From Anisodus tanguticus (Eukaryota; Streptophyta; Magnoliopsida; Solanales; Solanaceae), in NCBI GenBank assembly GCA_034509755.1, contig CM067541.1:17100001-17164000 (forward strand): DNA of 64,000 nt. The letters are read 5' to 3'. The position numbers and the translations under genes were made by a program. Below the pieces are notes generated by a model. The model saw only the letters and a program-made list of their open reading frames with translations. It searched no databases and had not been told where the DNA came from. The first letter of the stretch is position 1. Each line of letters starts with the position of its first letter. This document shows positions 47,100 to 57,920 of this stretch, one piece after another.

Positions 47100-47420
47100 C
47101 TATTCTCGTAGTTTCTTATTCTTCGTTTGGTATTACCACCTGCGTTTCTTGCATTTCGATCATTACATTATTTTGTATGCTGTTGTTACTTTTCCATTTT
47201 CTAAATGCTATGTACTGCTTTTCATATCGCATTTATTTGTTGTTGTTACTACTTTCCATATCCCTTTTTTTTCAAAATGCTTTGATATATGTTTTACTCG
47301 AGCCGAAGGTCTATCGGAAATAACTTCTCTATCTCTACGAGGTAGGAGTAAGGTATGCGTACATCTACCCTAGATTTTCAGACCACACATGTGAGATTAC
47401 ACCGGATATGTTGTTGTATA
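47100..47420 (+). mobile_element. RTE LINE 3' UTR or related SINE
   Basis: The 3' part reads ACTCGAGCCGAAGGTCTATC, CTCTATCTCTACGAGGTAGG, AGTAAGGTATGCGTACATCT and ends ACCGGATATGTTGTTGTA. The preceding T-rich part (GTTTCTTATTCTTCGTTTGG, TTTACTCGAGCC) matches the usual RTE 3' UTR. No target duplication was identified. Confidence 0.75.
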
Positions 47421-49639
47421 CATTGACAATGTAACGAAAACAATATTAATGTGATTTAATTAACTTGATATATCAGGATATTCTATTACTTTTCTGGTTA
47501 TTGTATTAAAATTGGGATTAAAAGTTACTCCTATTTGTTATTGCATATGATCATCTTGCTAACAATGTCAGTGCACAAAACTTAAATAAAAAAAGAATTG
47601 ATAAATAAAAAGAAAAAAAACTTCATCATTTTCTTGGCAAAGTCGTAATCAATGTAAATAAAAAACAGCTTGCATGCTACCTTTCTGGCTTTGAATCTCG
47701 ACTGTAAAGGGAGATGAGAATAATGGGTTGCTGCATTTGAAACTACACGGACAAATATTTATTTCATTTGAAGAGAGACCATATAAAAACCCAGCTTGAA
47801 TGAATGAGTATATATGTATTAGTACTGATATATATTAGTGATGGTGTGATGAAGGACTGAATTGCAAATGCAACTTTTGACCTAGGGTAGAGATCCATTT
47901 TTTGTTTTATAATTGGCATGTTTTTATGTTTGAGGGATATGATAAAATTGGAAAAACAGTACAAAGATTGGTTCTCAGTCCATGTCGCTTTCACTAAAAA
48001 GTGAACCCTATCTCTTCGCTCCACTCATCCCCTTGTCTCTTCCCTTAACTTATTCTCCATTCTCCGTACGATTTCTTTCCATCAAACAGGACTTTGGGCC
48101 AAGTCTATTTGTTATTGTGAAGTGAGAGATCATTGATAGAGGTGGATTTAGATGTCTAGAGCCAAATAGCTTTTAGATATACAGTATACCATAATCCCCG
48201 GCCCTCCTCACCTGCCCACCCACCCAGTGGCGAAGTAATTATCATTAATGATATTCGAAATTTAAAGAAATGAACACGAAAAAAATAATTGAGTTCAGTA
48301 TAATTTTCTGATAAATGGGCTTATATGATCCCCCTTGAGACTTCTAGCTCTGGCCCCTACACCCGCCATGGATCTAACCACAAGTTTGCACGCACACATG
48401 ACGTCAGAATTTAAACTTTATGAGTTGAGAAAGATGTTATTAAACTCGTTGATCGTTGGAGTTATTGATTTCGATATTTAATAGTACTTGTACATGTTTA
48501 ATGGAATAAATTTTTAGCACATATGCAGAATTTGAGTCAAAGTTATCTGATTAATCTGAACCGATTACCTCTAGTGTGTATATAACTAAATATATATTTT
48601 AGAACTCACAGAATCCTCAACATCAGTATTTAATCTTTGGATCCGCCACAGCGCAACTCTCCACACATCTCTAGACTTTGTCCTTGTTCATTCTTATTAG
48701 TCAATGAAAATTTACTGTGATTGTACTTGCCGCGGTTGTTGACAAGAAGAACTCCTTTGAAACCCTAGCCAATGAGCCTCTTTTCTCTATCTTCTTAACT
48801 TTTTTAGTACTACTAATTAACTTGTTTAGTACTACTAATTATACTTCTGAAAATGGTGAAAGTCCTTTTCCACAAGTGTAAGAATCCGCTTTGCACGGCA
48901 CTAACTCTCCTTTCCATATATGCATGCCGCAATACTTGTAAAATGCTCTAGCACTTTTCAATACTCATTCACAAGCCCTAAATAGCCAGACCAGACCAGG
49001 GGAAGGGGTTTGTCAAATTCTATAGTTTTGACTATATATGTAGCAGCAATTATAGGACCACTGGAAATTGTGATGTAAGCTGGGGTGTGGGGTTATTGTT
49101 CTGATGTTGCTTTAAAAATTTGAGATAACTATGAACAAAATATGGGGAAGATGAAATGTACCATTTAAACCACGGCCTGGCATGACAAGGAGAGCATAAA
49201 AATTTAGTCCTTTGCATTTACTAATTACTATTTACTAGTACTACCTTTCTTTTGATCTTAGATTCAACCAAAAGCCAATGATATGTTTGGTGTAGAATCA
49301 GTGCCCTTTAAAACATACGTCTACGGCTCTACTCCGTCTTTATGTCCTATCCCTTGCTGCCTAAATACATGTGGACCTCCACCATAAAAAAGAAATTAGC
49401 TGTGAAATTCATGCTAATCAGTCACTAATTTATAATTAACATAATTTTGTATAATCCATCATTAAATAAGGTAAGCAACAAATTTATTTTTACTATTTAG
49501 CGATAGAACTTTTCGTTTTGTAGTGCTCAAATTCTAGCTATAATGAATTTATTTATTCTTAGTAACATATTATAAGTGATATGGTTTCTAATAAATCTTT
49601 CTTAGTCACCATAATATTGTCTAAAATGAATTTTACTCA
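47421..49639. other. Gene-free stretch with a dispersed repeat
   Basis: No gene seen. About 48228-48652 starts CCAGTGGCGAAGTAATTATC and ends TTTGGATCCGCCACAG; GTGGCGAAG and GATCCGCCAC are imperfect inverted ends, typical of a degenerate hAT-like non-autonomous element common in Solanaceae. The rest is AT-rich. Confidence 0.45.
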
Positions 49640-50735
49640 TGGTATAGTATTGATTGATGAGATGCGGGTGAAGTTAATGATAGGCTGGAAGTTTGGAGAA
49701 AGGTTCTAGAGCAAAAGGTTTCATGTTAATCAGGACCAAAATAGAGTACCTTGAGTGCAAATTTAGTAATGTAACATCTGAGGCGGAAATGGAAATGAAG
49801 ATCGAGGCACTGGTCATACCAAAGAGACGTAGCTTCAAGTATCTTGGATTCATAATTTAAGAAAACTGAGAGATTGACGACGATGTTGCACATCGTATTG
49901 GAGCGCATGGGTTAAATAGAGGCTCGCCTCCGGGGTGTTGTGCTATAAGAAGGTGTCACCAAGGCTTAAACATAAGTTCTACATAGGGTTGATTAGACCG
50001 ACATTATTAAATGGGCTAGAGTATTGGTTAGTCAAGAATGCTCATGTTCAGAAGATGAAGGTAGCAAAATGAAGATGTTTAGATGGATATGTGGACTTAC
50101 TCGGAGAGATATGATTATGAACGAAGCTATCCATGATCAGGTGGGAGTGGCATCAGTGGTGGACAAGATGAGGGAAGAGCGACTGAGATGGTTCAGGCAT
50201 GTGAAGAGGAGGTGCGAGGATGCACCAGTAGGGAGGTGTGAGAGGTTGATTGTGCAAAGTTTAGGAGAGGTAGATGTAGGCCGAAGAAGAACTGGGAGTA
50301 GGTGATAAGATAGGCCGTGGCACAACTTCAGTTGGCTGAGGACATAACCTTAGATATGAAGGTATGGAGGTCGAGGATTAGAGTATAAGATTATTATATA
50401 GTTGAGTAGTGTCGCGCTTTGTGTGGGAGAGGATGGGGGCTTACCTACTCCTCTCCCCTTATCGTTTTTAGTAATATTATTGAGTTATCGCGTAATTTCT
50501 TATTTTCATTGTACTATTTAGCTATCGCAAAGTTTTTTATTCTTCAATGTGTATTACTATATGTTGTTGCATTTATTCTATATCTTGCTATTATGTCTTC
50601 TTTTATTTTGAGTCGAGGGTCTATTAGAATCAGTTTCTCTACCTCACAAAGATAAATGTGAGGTCTACGTACATCCTACAATTCTCAGACCCCATTTGTG
50701 AAATTATATTGGGTATTTTATTGTTGTTGATGAAT
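49640..50735 (+). mobile_element. 5'-truncated RTE-type LINE
   Basis: The reverse-transcriptase C-terminus is readable across frameshifts: DRLEVWRKVLEQKGFMLIRT, KIEYLECKFSNVTSEAEMEM and VIPKRRSFKYLGFII (near 49690-49860), then RMFRWICGLTRRD-like text, VGVASVVDKMREERLRWFRH, VKRRCEDAPVGRCERL (50080-50250) and the final ALDMKVWRSRI-like block near 50365. The 3' UTR follows (GAGTCGAGGGTCTATTAGAA, CAGACCCCATTTGTGAAATT) and ends with TTGTTGTTGATG near 50735. RTE LINEs move by target-primed reverse transcription and lend this 3' end to SINEs. The open 93-codon stretch at 50024-50305 belongs to it. Confidence 0.85.
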
Positions 50736-51127
50736 TTATTAATCCTTCTTTTTCACACGTAAACTTTTCTTCAGCTAGATAGAAGTCGGAGTATCAAAAT
50801 CATTGTCTTACAAGTTACAACACTAGCTAATGTCCATTTTTCTTGATTTGTTTACGCATTTAAACAAATGTTAGCTTTTCGAATTCTCGTCCCCAGTTGA
50901 AGCATATATAATAAAAATGAAACCAATGAACTTATTGTAAATCATAAGATGCATATGAGCGAATATATAAAAAGAATTATCTGACAAACTAGAATAAAAA
51001 GTGCATCAAGCTACGACTTTATAAGGAGCACAAAGAGAAGGGGAGAGGGCCTCAACATTAATTAAAATCTGTTGTCAAATATGTGTCCGCGCTAAACCAA
51101 ACCAACCGAAGGAAATTAACTTGCCAC
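50736..51127. other. Intergenic DNA
   Basis: AT-rich, with no gene or clear repeat. Confidence 0.4.
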
Positions 51128-51214
51128 TTAGGGTGTGTTCGGTAGGGAGGAAAATATTTTTTTGAAAAATAAGTGAATTTCTATTTATTTTTTCATGTTT
51201 GTTTAGGTCAGGAG

Positions 51215-51420
51215 TGTAAACGTGTAAATATAGGAAACAATATATTCCCTACCCATAATTAGAATATTTTCATATATTGTGTAAATATAATTATGGTAAG
51301 ATTAGGATTCATCTTTTGTATAGGCTTAGGATTCCTATTGTATAAGGGATGAATATTGTACTCTATATATACATTGATATTAATGAAAGACTCCCCAAGG
51401 GAGATTAATATCATCTAACA
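51215..51420 (+). repeat. 5' LTR of the nested copia element
   Basis: TGTAAACGTGTAAATATAGG to ATTAATATCATCTAACA. TACTCTATATATACA near 51358 is the likely TATA region. Confidence 0.92.
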
Positions 51421-51434
51421 TGGTATCAAGAGCC
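51421..51434 (+). other. Primer-binding site of the nested copia element
   Basis: TGGTATCAAGAGCC directly follows the LTR and is complementary to the 3' end of initiator Met tRNA, the usual copia primer. Confidence 0.9.
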
Positions 51435-51557
51435 AAATAAACAAAACCCTAAAAACCTTTCTCTTCCACAGCCGCCGGCTACCTCTCCTACGCCACGGCC
51501 CTCCCGGATTTTCTTCTTGTTTTTCGGGTTTTGTTCTTCCTTTCTTCTCTTCTCTAA

Positions 51558-52990
51558 ATGGCTATCCCTGATTCTTCCACACTTTCTGACGCCTCTGCCT
51601 CCACAAATCCCACCACAAAGTCATCACCCCCGTTTCACCCCGCCCTTACTGTTTCCAACATCAAGAACCATATTCTCATTATTCTTGATCAAGAAAACAA
51701 CCAGTATTCTCCATGGGTTGAACTTTTTCGCAATCATGCATGTCTCTATAACATGTTTGACCATATTGATGACACTATTCCGCGCCCTACGGAGGTTGAT
51801 GATTCTATCTAGCATCGTCTCGACGCCGGCGTCAAACAATGGATATATGGTAGTATCTCTCAGGATTTGCTCCTTACTATCATGAAATCTGACACCACAG
51901 CCCTTGACTTGTGGAATCGTTTGGAGGAAATTTTTTAGGACAACAAGCATACTCGTGCCTGTATTTGGAAGAACAGATCAACAAAACACGTCTTGAAAAC
52001 TTCTCCAATGTCTCTGAGTACTGCTAGCAACTTAAACTTCTAGCGGATCAACTCTCCAACATCGGCACGCCTGTCACTGACGATAAAATGGTGCTACAAA
52101 TGATTTATGGCCTTACTAAGGGCGAATATGATACTTTGGCCACCATAATTCAACAGGCAGATCCGCTATCGAGTTTTAACAAAGCTCGCTCACAATTGTT
52201 GCTCGAAGAAACCCGTCGTGCTAAGCAGGATGAGCACGCCCAGCAGGTGTTAGCTGTCGACACGCAACCCCAAGATCAGACGTCACCAGACAACTCCCAA
52301 CAGCGGCAGGGCCGCGGCGGCAAGGGTGGAAAAGGCCGCGGCGGCAAGGGTGGAAAAGGCCGCGGCGGTAGAGGAGTCCGTGGTCGTGGCAAGGGTCGCG
52401 GTCAACAGAACCAACAGCAGCAACAGAGATCGCAAAACAACTGGGCCGCGACTCCTCAGCAGTTCGTCTACAGCGCCGCGACGCCCAGCACGAGCCGCGC
52501 GCCCAAGCATGCAGCCGCGGCGCCCGATTCGAGCCGCGGCGCCAAGTCCATTCCAAGTACCGGCGGACCATACAATCCGTATTCTTACCTGTGTTTGTTA
52601 GTCCCCGCTCCGGCCCCCCACAGCGAGCCCACTTCATGCAAGATCATGTCCCGCAACCCTCCTCCGCATGACACCCACCGAGTTGGGTCGGGCATTCAAG
52701 ACCTCTCTATGCAAAACGACGACGACAATACTTGGTACATGGACTCAGGCGCCACATCTCACATCACCCAGTCTGCAGGTACTATTCCTAAACTATTTAG
52801 TTTAAAGCATTCTCAATATGTTACAGTTGATAGTGGACAACGCATTCCAGTTAAGGGTTATGGTAACTCATACACACAATCTCCTCATCCACCCTTCTCC
52901 CTAAAAAATACCCTATATGCCCCACACATGATTAAGAACCTCATATCTGTCCGCCAATTTACTCGTAATAATTTCGTCTCTCGTGGATTT
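51558..52990 (+). pseudogene. gag and protease of the nested copia element
   Basis: The ATG at 51558 opens MAIPDSSTLSDASASTNPTT and runs to a TAG near 51812 (TEVDDSI*). The core continues with a second stop (EEIF*DNKH) and a frameshift near 51960, then MVLQMIYGLTKGEYDTLATI and SFNKARSQLLLEETRRAKQD (52088-). A Gly/Arg-rich segment (GRGGKGGKGRGG repeats, about 52305-52405) stands where a zinc knuckle is usual; I see no CCHC. A GC-rich Ala/Pro insert follows (52444-52546). The protease active site is WYMDSGATSHIT at about 52735, followed by FSLKNTLYAPHMIKNLISVR. Confidence 0.88.
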
Positions 52991-53926
52991 TGAACCTTTT
53001 GGTTTTACTGTGAAGGATCTTCATACGGGGACACCTCTTACGAGATGCAATAGCACGGGGGATCTCTATCCATTCACTTCCACCTCCGCTGTCAGATCTT
53101 GCTCTCCCGTCACTCTAGCGGTTGTTTCTTCTTCAACTTGGCATAATAGGCTTGGTCATCCAGGAGTCCCAGTTTTTAATTTTCTTAGAGGCAACAATTT
53201 CATTGCTTGTAATGGGAAACTTGCCCAAAATTGTGTTTCTTGCTCTTTAGGCAAACATATTCGTCTTCCGTTTAAATCATCTACTAGTGTTACATTTGCT
53301 CCTTTTGATATCATACATGCCGATTTATGGACATCTCCTATCTCTAGTTCTCTCGGTCATAAATACTATCTTGTGTTGCTTGATGAATTTTCACACTACG
53401 TTTGGTTATACCCTCTTAAATTTAAATCGGAAGTGTTTGTCAAATTTCTTGAGTTTCGCAAGTTCATTCAAACACAATTTGGAAAAGGTATAAAATCATT
53501 TCAGTGAGATAATGGTCGTGAATTCGACAACTCTATGTTTCACCGCTTTTGTACCACTAATGGCATGGTCTTTCGCTTCTCCTGCCCTCACACCTCACCA
53601 CAAAATGGTAAAGTTGAAAGAATCATCCGCACCATTAACAATATGATTCGCACCCTATTGATTCATTCCTCCCTCCACCCTTCTGGGTCTATGCTGCTAA
53701 AATGTCAGAATACACTCTAAATATTCTCCCTACTAGCACTCTTCACAATATGACCCCTACCGAAATCCTCTAACATAGAATCCCCTCTTATGATCATCTA
53801 CAGTTTTTTTATTGTCTGTGCTATCCCAACCTTAGCTCCACCGCCCCTCACAAGCTCGCTCCTAGGTCCACTCCATGTGTCTTTCTAGGATTCCCGCTGA
53901 ACCATAGGGGCTATCTATGCTATGAC
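52991..53926 (+). pseudogene. Integrase of the nested copia element
   Basis: Zinc-binding part: WHNRLGHPG near 53140 and CVSCSLGKHIRLPF near 53235. Catalytic core: first Asp in DIIHADLWTSPIS near 53310, second Asp in DNGREFDN near 53510, and Glu in NGKVERIIRTINN near 53610. The Cys before DNG is a TGA stop (FQ*DNG, 53505). A frameshift follows near 53690 and a TAA/TAG-bearing stretch to 53900. It would join cDNA ends to target DNA; it is inactive as read. Confidence 0.87.
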
Positions 53927-55108
53927 TTGTCGACTCGTCAGATCCACATATCTCATCACGTCACATGCGACGAGATCACATTCCCGTTTTCGAATCTTCC
54001 AAAATTCCAAAAACAGGACTACTCATTTCTTGACGAGTCTGCCATCTCTCCCCTCATAATCGAACAACTCACATCCTCTGTTCCGTCATCAGAGCCGCGG
54101 CGCCCAAAAATCAGAGAAGCCTGTCAACCTTCTAGCGCCGCGACTCTCGATCCAGGAGCTGCGGCGCCTCTGACGGCTTTGCCCCCACCTTCTCCTTATC
54201 CGACTTTACCCCCCGTCTTAGACACTACTCCGCCATCCACTGTCCCTACCCATCCAATGGAAACTCGTTCAAAGCATGGAATCTTCAAACCCAAAGTCCA
54301 TTTCAACTTGTTTGCCCAAACCATCTCTCCACTTCCAAAGAACCCAAAATTGGCCAAACAAGACCCTAATTGGAATGCGGCTATGTATGAGGAATTCAAT
54401 GCTTTAACTAAACAAGACACGTGGGATCTAGTACCTAGACCTGAGGGGGTGAATGTCATTCCTTGTATGTGGCTATTTCGTCACAAGTTCAGAGACAATG
54501 GGGATCTTGAGAGGTATAAGGCCCGTCTTGTGGCTAATGGCACAAATCAGCAGGAGGGCATTGATTGTGGTGAGACCTTCAGCCCGGTTGTCAAACCGGC
54601 TACCATCCGCACAGTTTTGAGCATTGCCATGGGCAAACACTGGCCGATCCATCAGCTTGATGTGAAAAATGCATTCTTACATGGGGATCTGAGAGAGACA
54701 GTCTACATGCATCAGCCACCAGGGTTCACCTATCCAACAGTTCCTCACTATGTGTGTCATCTCCGTAAGTCACTATATGGCCTGAAGCAGGCCCCCCGTG
54801 CATGGTATGATCGCTTTGCTAGGTATATCTTGCAGATTGGGTTTGTATGCAGCAAGAATGATACATCACTTTTCATTTTTCATCGAGGTAGTAGAACTGC
54901 TTACTTATTACTTTACATGGATGATATTGTTCTTACAGCATCCTCCGACGGATTGAAAAATGAGATTATTGTCTTGCTCAAGTCCGAATTTGCAATGACT
55001 GATTTGGGAAATCTGAGTTACTTTTTGGGGATATCAGTGACCAGGTCTGCCAATCATATGTTCTTGTGTCGGCGTAAGTATGCGAGAAGAGATTGTGTAC
55101 GGGGCTAA
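53927..55108 (+). pseudogene. Reverse transcriptase of the nested copia element
   Basis: An open stretch of 393 codons. The first ~130 residues are a variable Pro/Ala-rich linker that includes GC-rich GCCGCGGCGCC words (54094-54170). RT blocks follow: NWNAAMYEEFNALTKQDTWD, ARLVANGTNQQEGIDCGETF, HQLDVKNAFLHGDLRETVYM (catalytic Asp), KSLYGLKQAPRAWYDRF, and LLLYMDDIVLTASSDG near 54910, a YMDD box where YVDD is usual. DLGNLSYFLGI closes the domain. A frameshift after CRRKYARRD near 55090 separates it from RNase H. There is no true start codon here; it is part of a polyprotein. Confidence 0.9.
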
Positions 55109-55893
55109 GATGGCGAACTGAAAAGAGGTGCCTACTCCAGTTGATTCCAAATCTAAGCTCAGTGCTATGGATGGTGCTCCAGTCTCTGATCCTACTCTGT
55201 ATAGGAGCCTTGCATGTGCACTTCAGTATCTCACATTCACCAGACCAGACATAGCTTATGTTGTTCAGCAGGTGTGCTTATTCATGCATGCCTCCCAAGG
55301 AGTCTCATTTCACTGCTCCTAAGCGTATCATTCGATACATTAAGGGCACTCTTGATTGTGGTTTGCACCTATACCCCTCTGCACCAGACATGTTGCTTTC
55401 ATATACGGATGCAAATTGGGCAGAGTGTCCGGACACGCGACGCTCCACCTCCGGCTTTTGTATTTTCTTAGGGGATAATCTGATTTCTTGGTACGCAAGC
55501 GACGAGCTACCCTATCTCGCTCCGGCCGAGGTCGAGTACAGAGGCGTTGCAAATGTAGTAGCTGAGATTTGTTGGCTCAGAAATTTACTGTTAGAACTTC
55601 AGTGTCCTTTGCGTCAGGCATCTATTGTGTATTGTGATAACATCTCTGCCATCTATCTTTCTCATAATCCGGTTCAACATCAGCGAACCAAGCATATTGA
55701 GATAGACCTACACTTCGTTCGTGAGAAAGTTGCGTTAGGCCATGTCAGAGTGTTACATGTTCCATCATCCTATCAGTATGCAGACATATTTACCAAAGGA
55801 CTTTCCAGACAGTTATTTCTTGACTTCAGATCCAGTCTCAGCGTCCGGCCTCCTCCCGCTCCGACTGCGGGGGTGTGTAAACGTGTAAATATA
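55109..55893 (+). pseudogene. RNase H of the nested copia element
   Basis: The connection PVDSKSKLSAMDGAPVSDPT and YRSLACALQYLTFTRPDIAY is followed by a frameshift near 55300. RNase H has LLSYTDANWAECPDTRRSTS (first Asp), VEYRGVANVVAEICWLRN (Glu), VYCDNISAIYLSHNP (Asp) and the C-terminal QYADIFTKGL. ASDELPYLAPAEVEYRG replaces the usual KKQ.TVSRSSAEAEYR, a small local change. Confidence 0.87.
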
Positions 55894-56081
55894 GAAAACA
55901 ATATATTCCCTACCCATAATTAGAATATTTCCATATATTGTGTAAATATAATTATGGTAAGACTAGGATTCCTCTTTTGTATAGGCTTAGGATTCCTATT
56001 GTATAAGGGATGAATATTGTACTCTATATATACCTTGATATTAATGAAAGACTCCCCAAGGGAGATTAATATCATCTAACA
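55876..56081 (+). repeat. 3' LTR of the nested copia element
   Basis: Same length as the 5' LTR with 5 substitutions by my count and no indels. It overlaps the last RNase H codons. Confidence 0.92.
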
Positions 56082-56980
56082 AGGAGTGTACAAATAAAAT
56101 CGACAAATTGCACCAAATCGATAAATCAATTCAAACTGAGAAAAAAACCTGACTAGTGATTGGTTTGGCTTGATTTGGTATTGCAAAAAAAAAAAAATGA
56201 CCACAAGTGATTTGGTTTGGTTTTAACTAAAAAAAGTCAAATCGAACCAAACCAATCCGAAAGTACATGTATACAAATTTTAAAATATTTTATACATAAA
56301 AACATTTATTTATAATGTAATTTATACATATTTTTTAAGTTTTTTTATAGTTTTGTCTATTAACATATTATTTCAAGCTTAAACTTAGAATTTTTAATGA
56401 TACAATAATTTTTATTGCCCGTTGATGTTAGTAACTCAAATAAAGCTCAAAGCAATACTAATGCTAACAAAAGAAATTCAATTCTAACACTAGGATTAAC
56501 AATAATGTTGGATATCATTTTACTGCGTACAATTAGTTTTGCATTGGTTAGACAGTGAAAAATATAACTTAATTTAGACTTTCTTTAATATAATCATGTA
56601 ATTAATAATTAGCCGCATTTTTCTCTTTTAGTACTTTTAGATTATGATCATTATCATTATTGCTTAGCGATTTCATTATCTTTTTTGTTGAATATTTTAG
56701 TACAATGTCAGGTATCTCACATTTTGTGTCAATTTCTTAGAAAACGCCTTAATTAGATAGTTGTATCTTACTCGGAATAAAGAAATATTCAAAGCACGAG
56801 TTATATGTTTTGTATGAAGACTTTACCTGAAAAATCCTAACAACCCGAGAAAACCGCAAAACCCGAAATTGAAAACCCGACTTTCATTGGTTTGATTTGA
56901 TTTATAAATTTAAAAACCCGACGTAATTGATTTGGTTTGGTATTTGAGAAATCTGAACCAACCCGGTCCATGTACACCCC
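56082..56980. mobile_element. Non-autonomous element with AGGGGTGTACA-type ends
   Basis: The left part GGAGTGTACAAATAAAATCG and the right end CCGGTCCATGTACACCCC are imperfect inverted ends. Internally TGGTTTGGCTTGATTTGGTA, AATCGAACCAAACCAATCCG and TTGGTTTGATTTGATTTA are words of a common solanaceous GGTTTGG/CCAAACC repeat. The nested copia inserted at its left edge; the first bases remain at about 51211-51214. Confidence 0.6.
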
Positions 56981-57399
56981 TAGTTTGGGTAGTGAAAAAT
57001 AAGTGAATTTCTTACTTATTTTCACATGTTCGGTTGATTGGTAGAAAACATTTTTCAGAAAATACCCACCCAAGCCCCACCTCATACCACACCAACCCCC
57101 AACCCCACCACCCACCCACCACCCCAACCAAATCCCACCCCACCCTCGAACACACTTCATCTTCACCCACCCATACCCCACACCACCGCTCTATCCAACC
57201 CTCTCACCCACGCACTCCCTCTCAAATATTTTATTTTACTTTTATAAAAAAATGAGGAGTTTTTTTCTTACCCACCACCCACTAATCCCTCACTCCCCCA
57301 CCCCCACCACCCACCCAACACCAAATTTAACTACATAATTTTTTAATTTTATAAATTTTTATAAAGGTAAAATTAAATATAAAATAGAAAATTTGGGAG

Positions 57400-57760
57400 G
57401 AGGTAGGGGGTGTCGGGGGGGTGGGAGTGGGTGTAGAAAATCAGAAAAGAAAAATTTTCAAAACTTTTTTTATAAAGGGGGTGGTGGGGTGTTCGGGGGG
57501 AGGTGGCGTGTCATAGAAAACCAAAAAAAACTTTTCAAAATTTTTCTATAAAATTTTTTTTGGAGAGGGTGTTGGGGTGCGGCGAGGAGGTGGGGGTTGG
57601 TGTAGAAAACCAAAAAAGAAAAAAATAAAAAAAATAAATAGAATTCTTTGGAGGGGGAGCTGGGGCTGGGGCGGTGTAGAAAAAAATTGGGTGGGGGTGG
57701 GGGTGGATGCGTGGGGTTGTGGGAGAGGTTGGGGTTGGGTTGGATGGTGGTAAAGTGGTT
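57400..57760. repeat. G-rich degenerate tandem repeats
   Basis: Units of about 80-100 bp alternate a G-rich block (GGGGGTGTCGGGGGGGTGGG) with GTGTAGAAAACCAAAAAAGA-like and T-rich blocks, about four times. Many G4-forming GGGG runs are present. The facing region 57060-57330 is C-rich. Confidence 0.75.
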
Positions 57761-57920
57761 GGTGAAATGTCACTTGTGGGCTTGTTTTTCCTACTTTGAT
57801 TAGTGAAGTCATTTTTCTCACTTTTAAAGAACTTGTTTTTCTAAAAAAAAAAAAATTTAAAATTTTTTGACCAAACGAACATGAGAAAATTGAAAAACAA
57901 TTCTACCGAACACACCCTTA

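Larger units (their letters stand above)
51215..56081 (+). mobile_element. Ty1/copia element with both LTRs, best preserved in the window
   Basis: Two 206-bp LTRs (51215-51420 and 55876-56081), which I count as differing at 5 positions, bound a 4.87-kb element. AGGAG is duplicated exactly at 51210-51214 and 56082-56086. The primer site TGGTATCAAGAGCC follows the 5' LTR and the polypurine tract CTGCGGGGGTG precedes the 3' LTR. Gag, protease, integrase, RT and RNase H are in copia order. The conserved PVQHQRTKHIEIDLHFVREK text is typical of the Ale/Retrofit type (inference). A few stops and frameshifts make it non-autonomous. Confidence 0.92.
51131..57917. mobile_element. Foldback MITE with a nested insertion stack
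   Basis: The left end GGGTGTGTTCGGTAG and the right end CTACCGAACACACCC are perfect 15-bp inverted repeats, flanked by TTA on both sides (51128-51130 and 57918-57920). A 3-bp TTA duplication suggests a PIF/Harbinger-type non-autonomous element. Its own sequence is 51131-51210 plus about 56981-57917; the rest is inserted DNA. The right part has a C-rich half (57060-57330) and a G-rich half with ~4 degenerate repeats (57400-57760). Confidence 0.75.

Noticed and set aside
52221..52637. 138-codon minus-strand frame
   Set aside because: Shadow of the Gly/Arg-rich gag tail on the plus strand.
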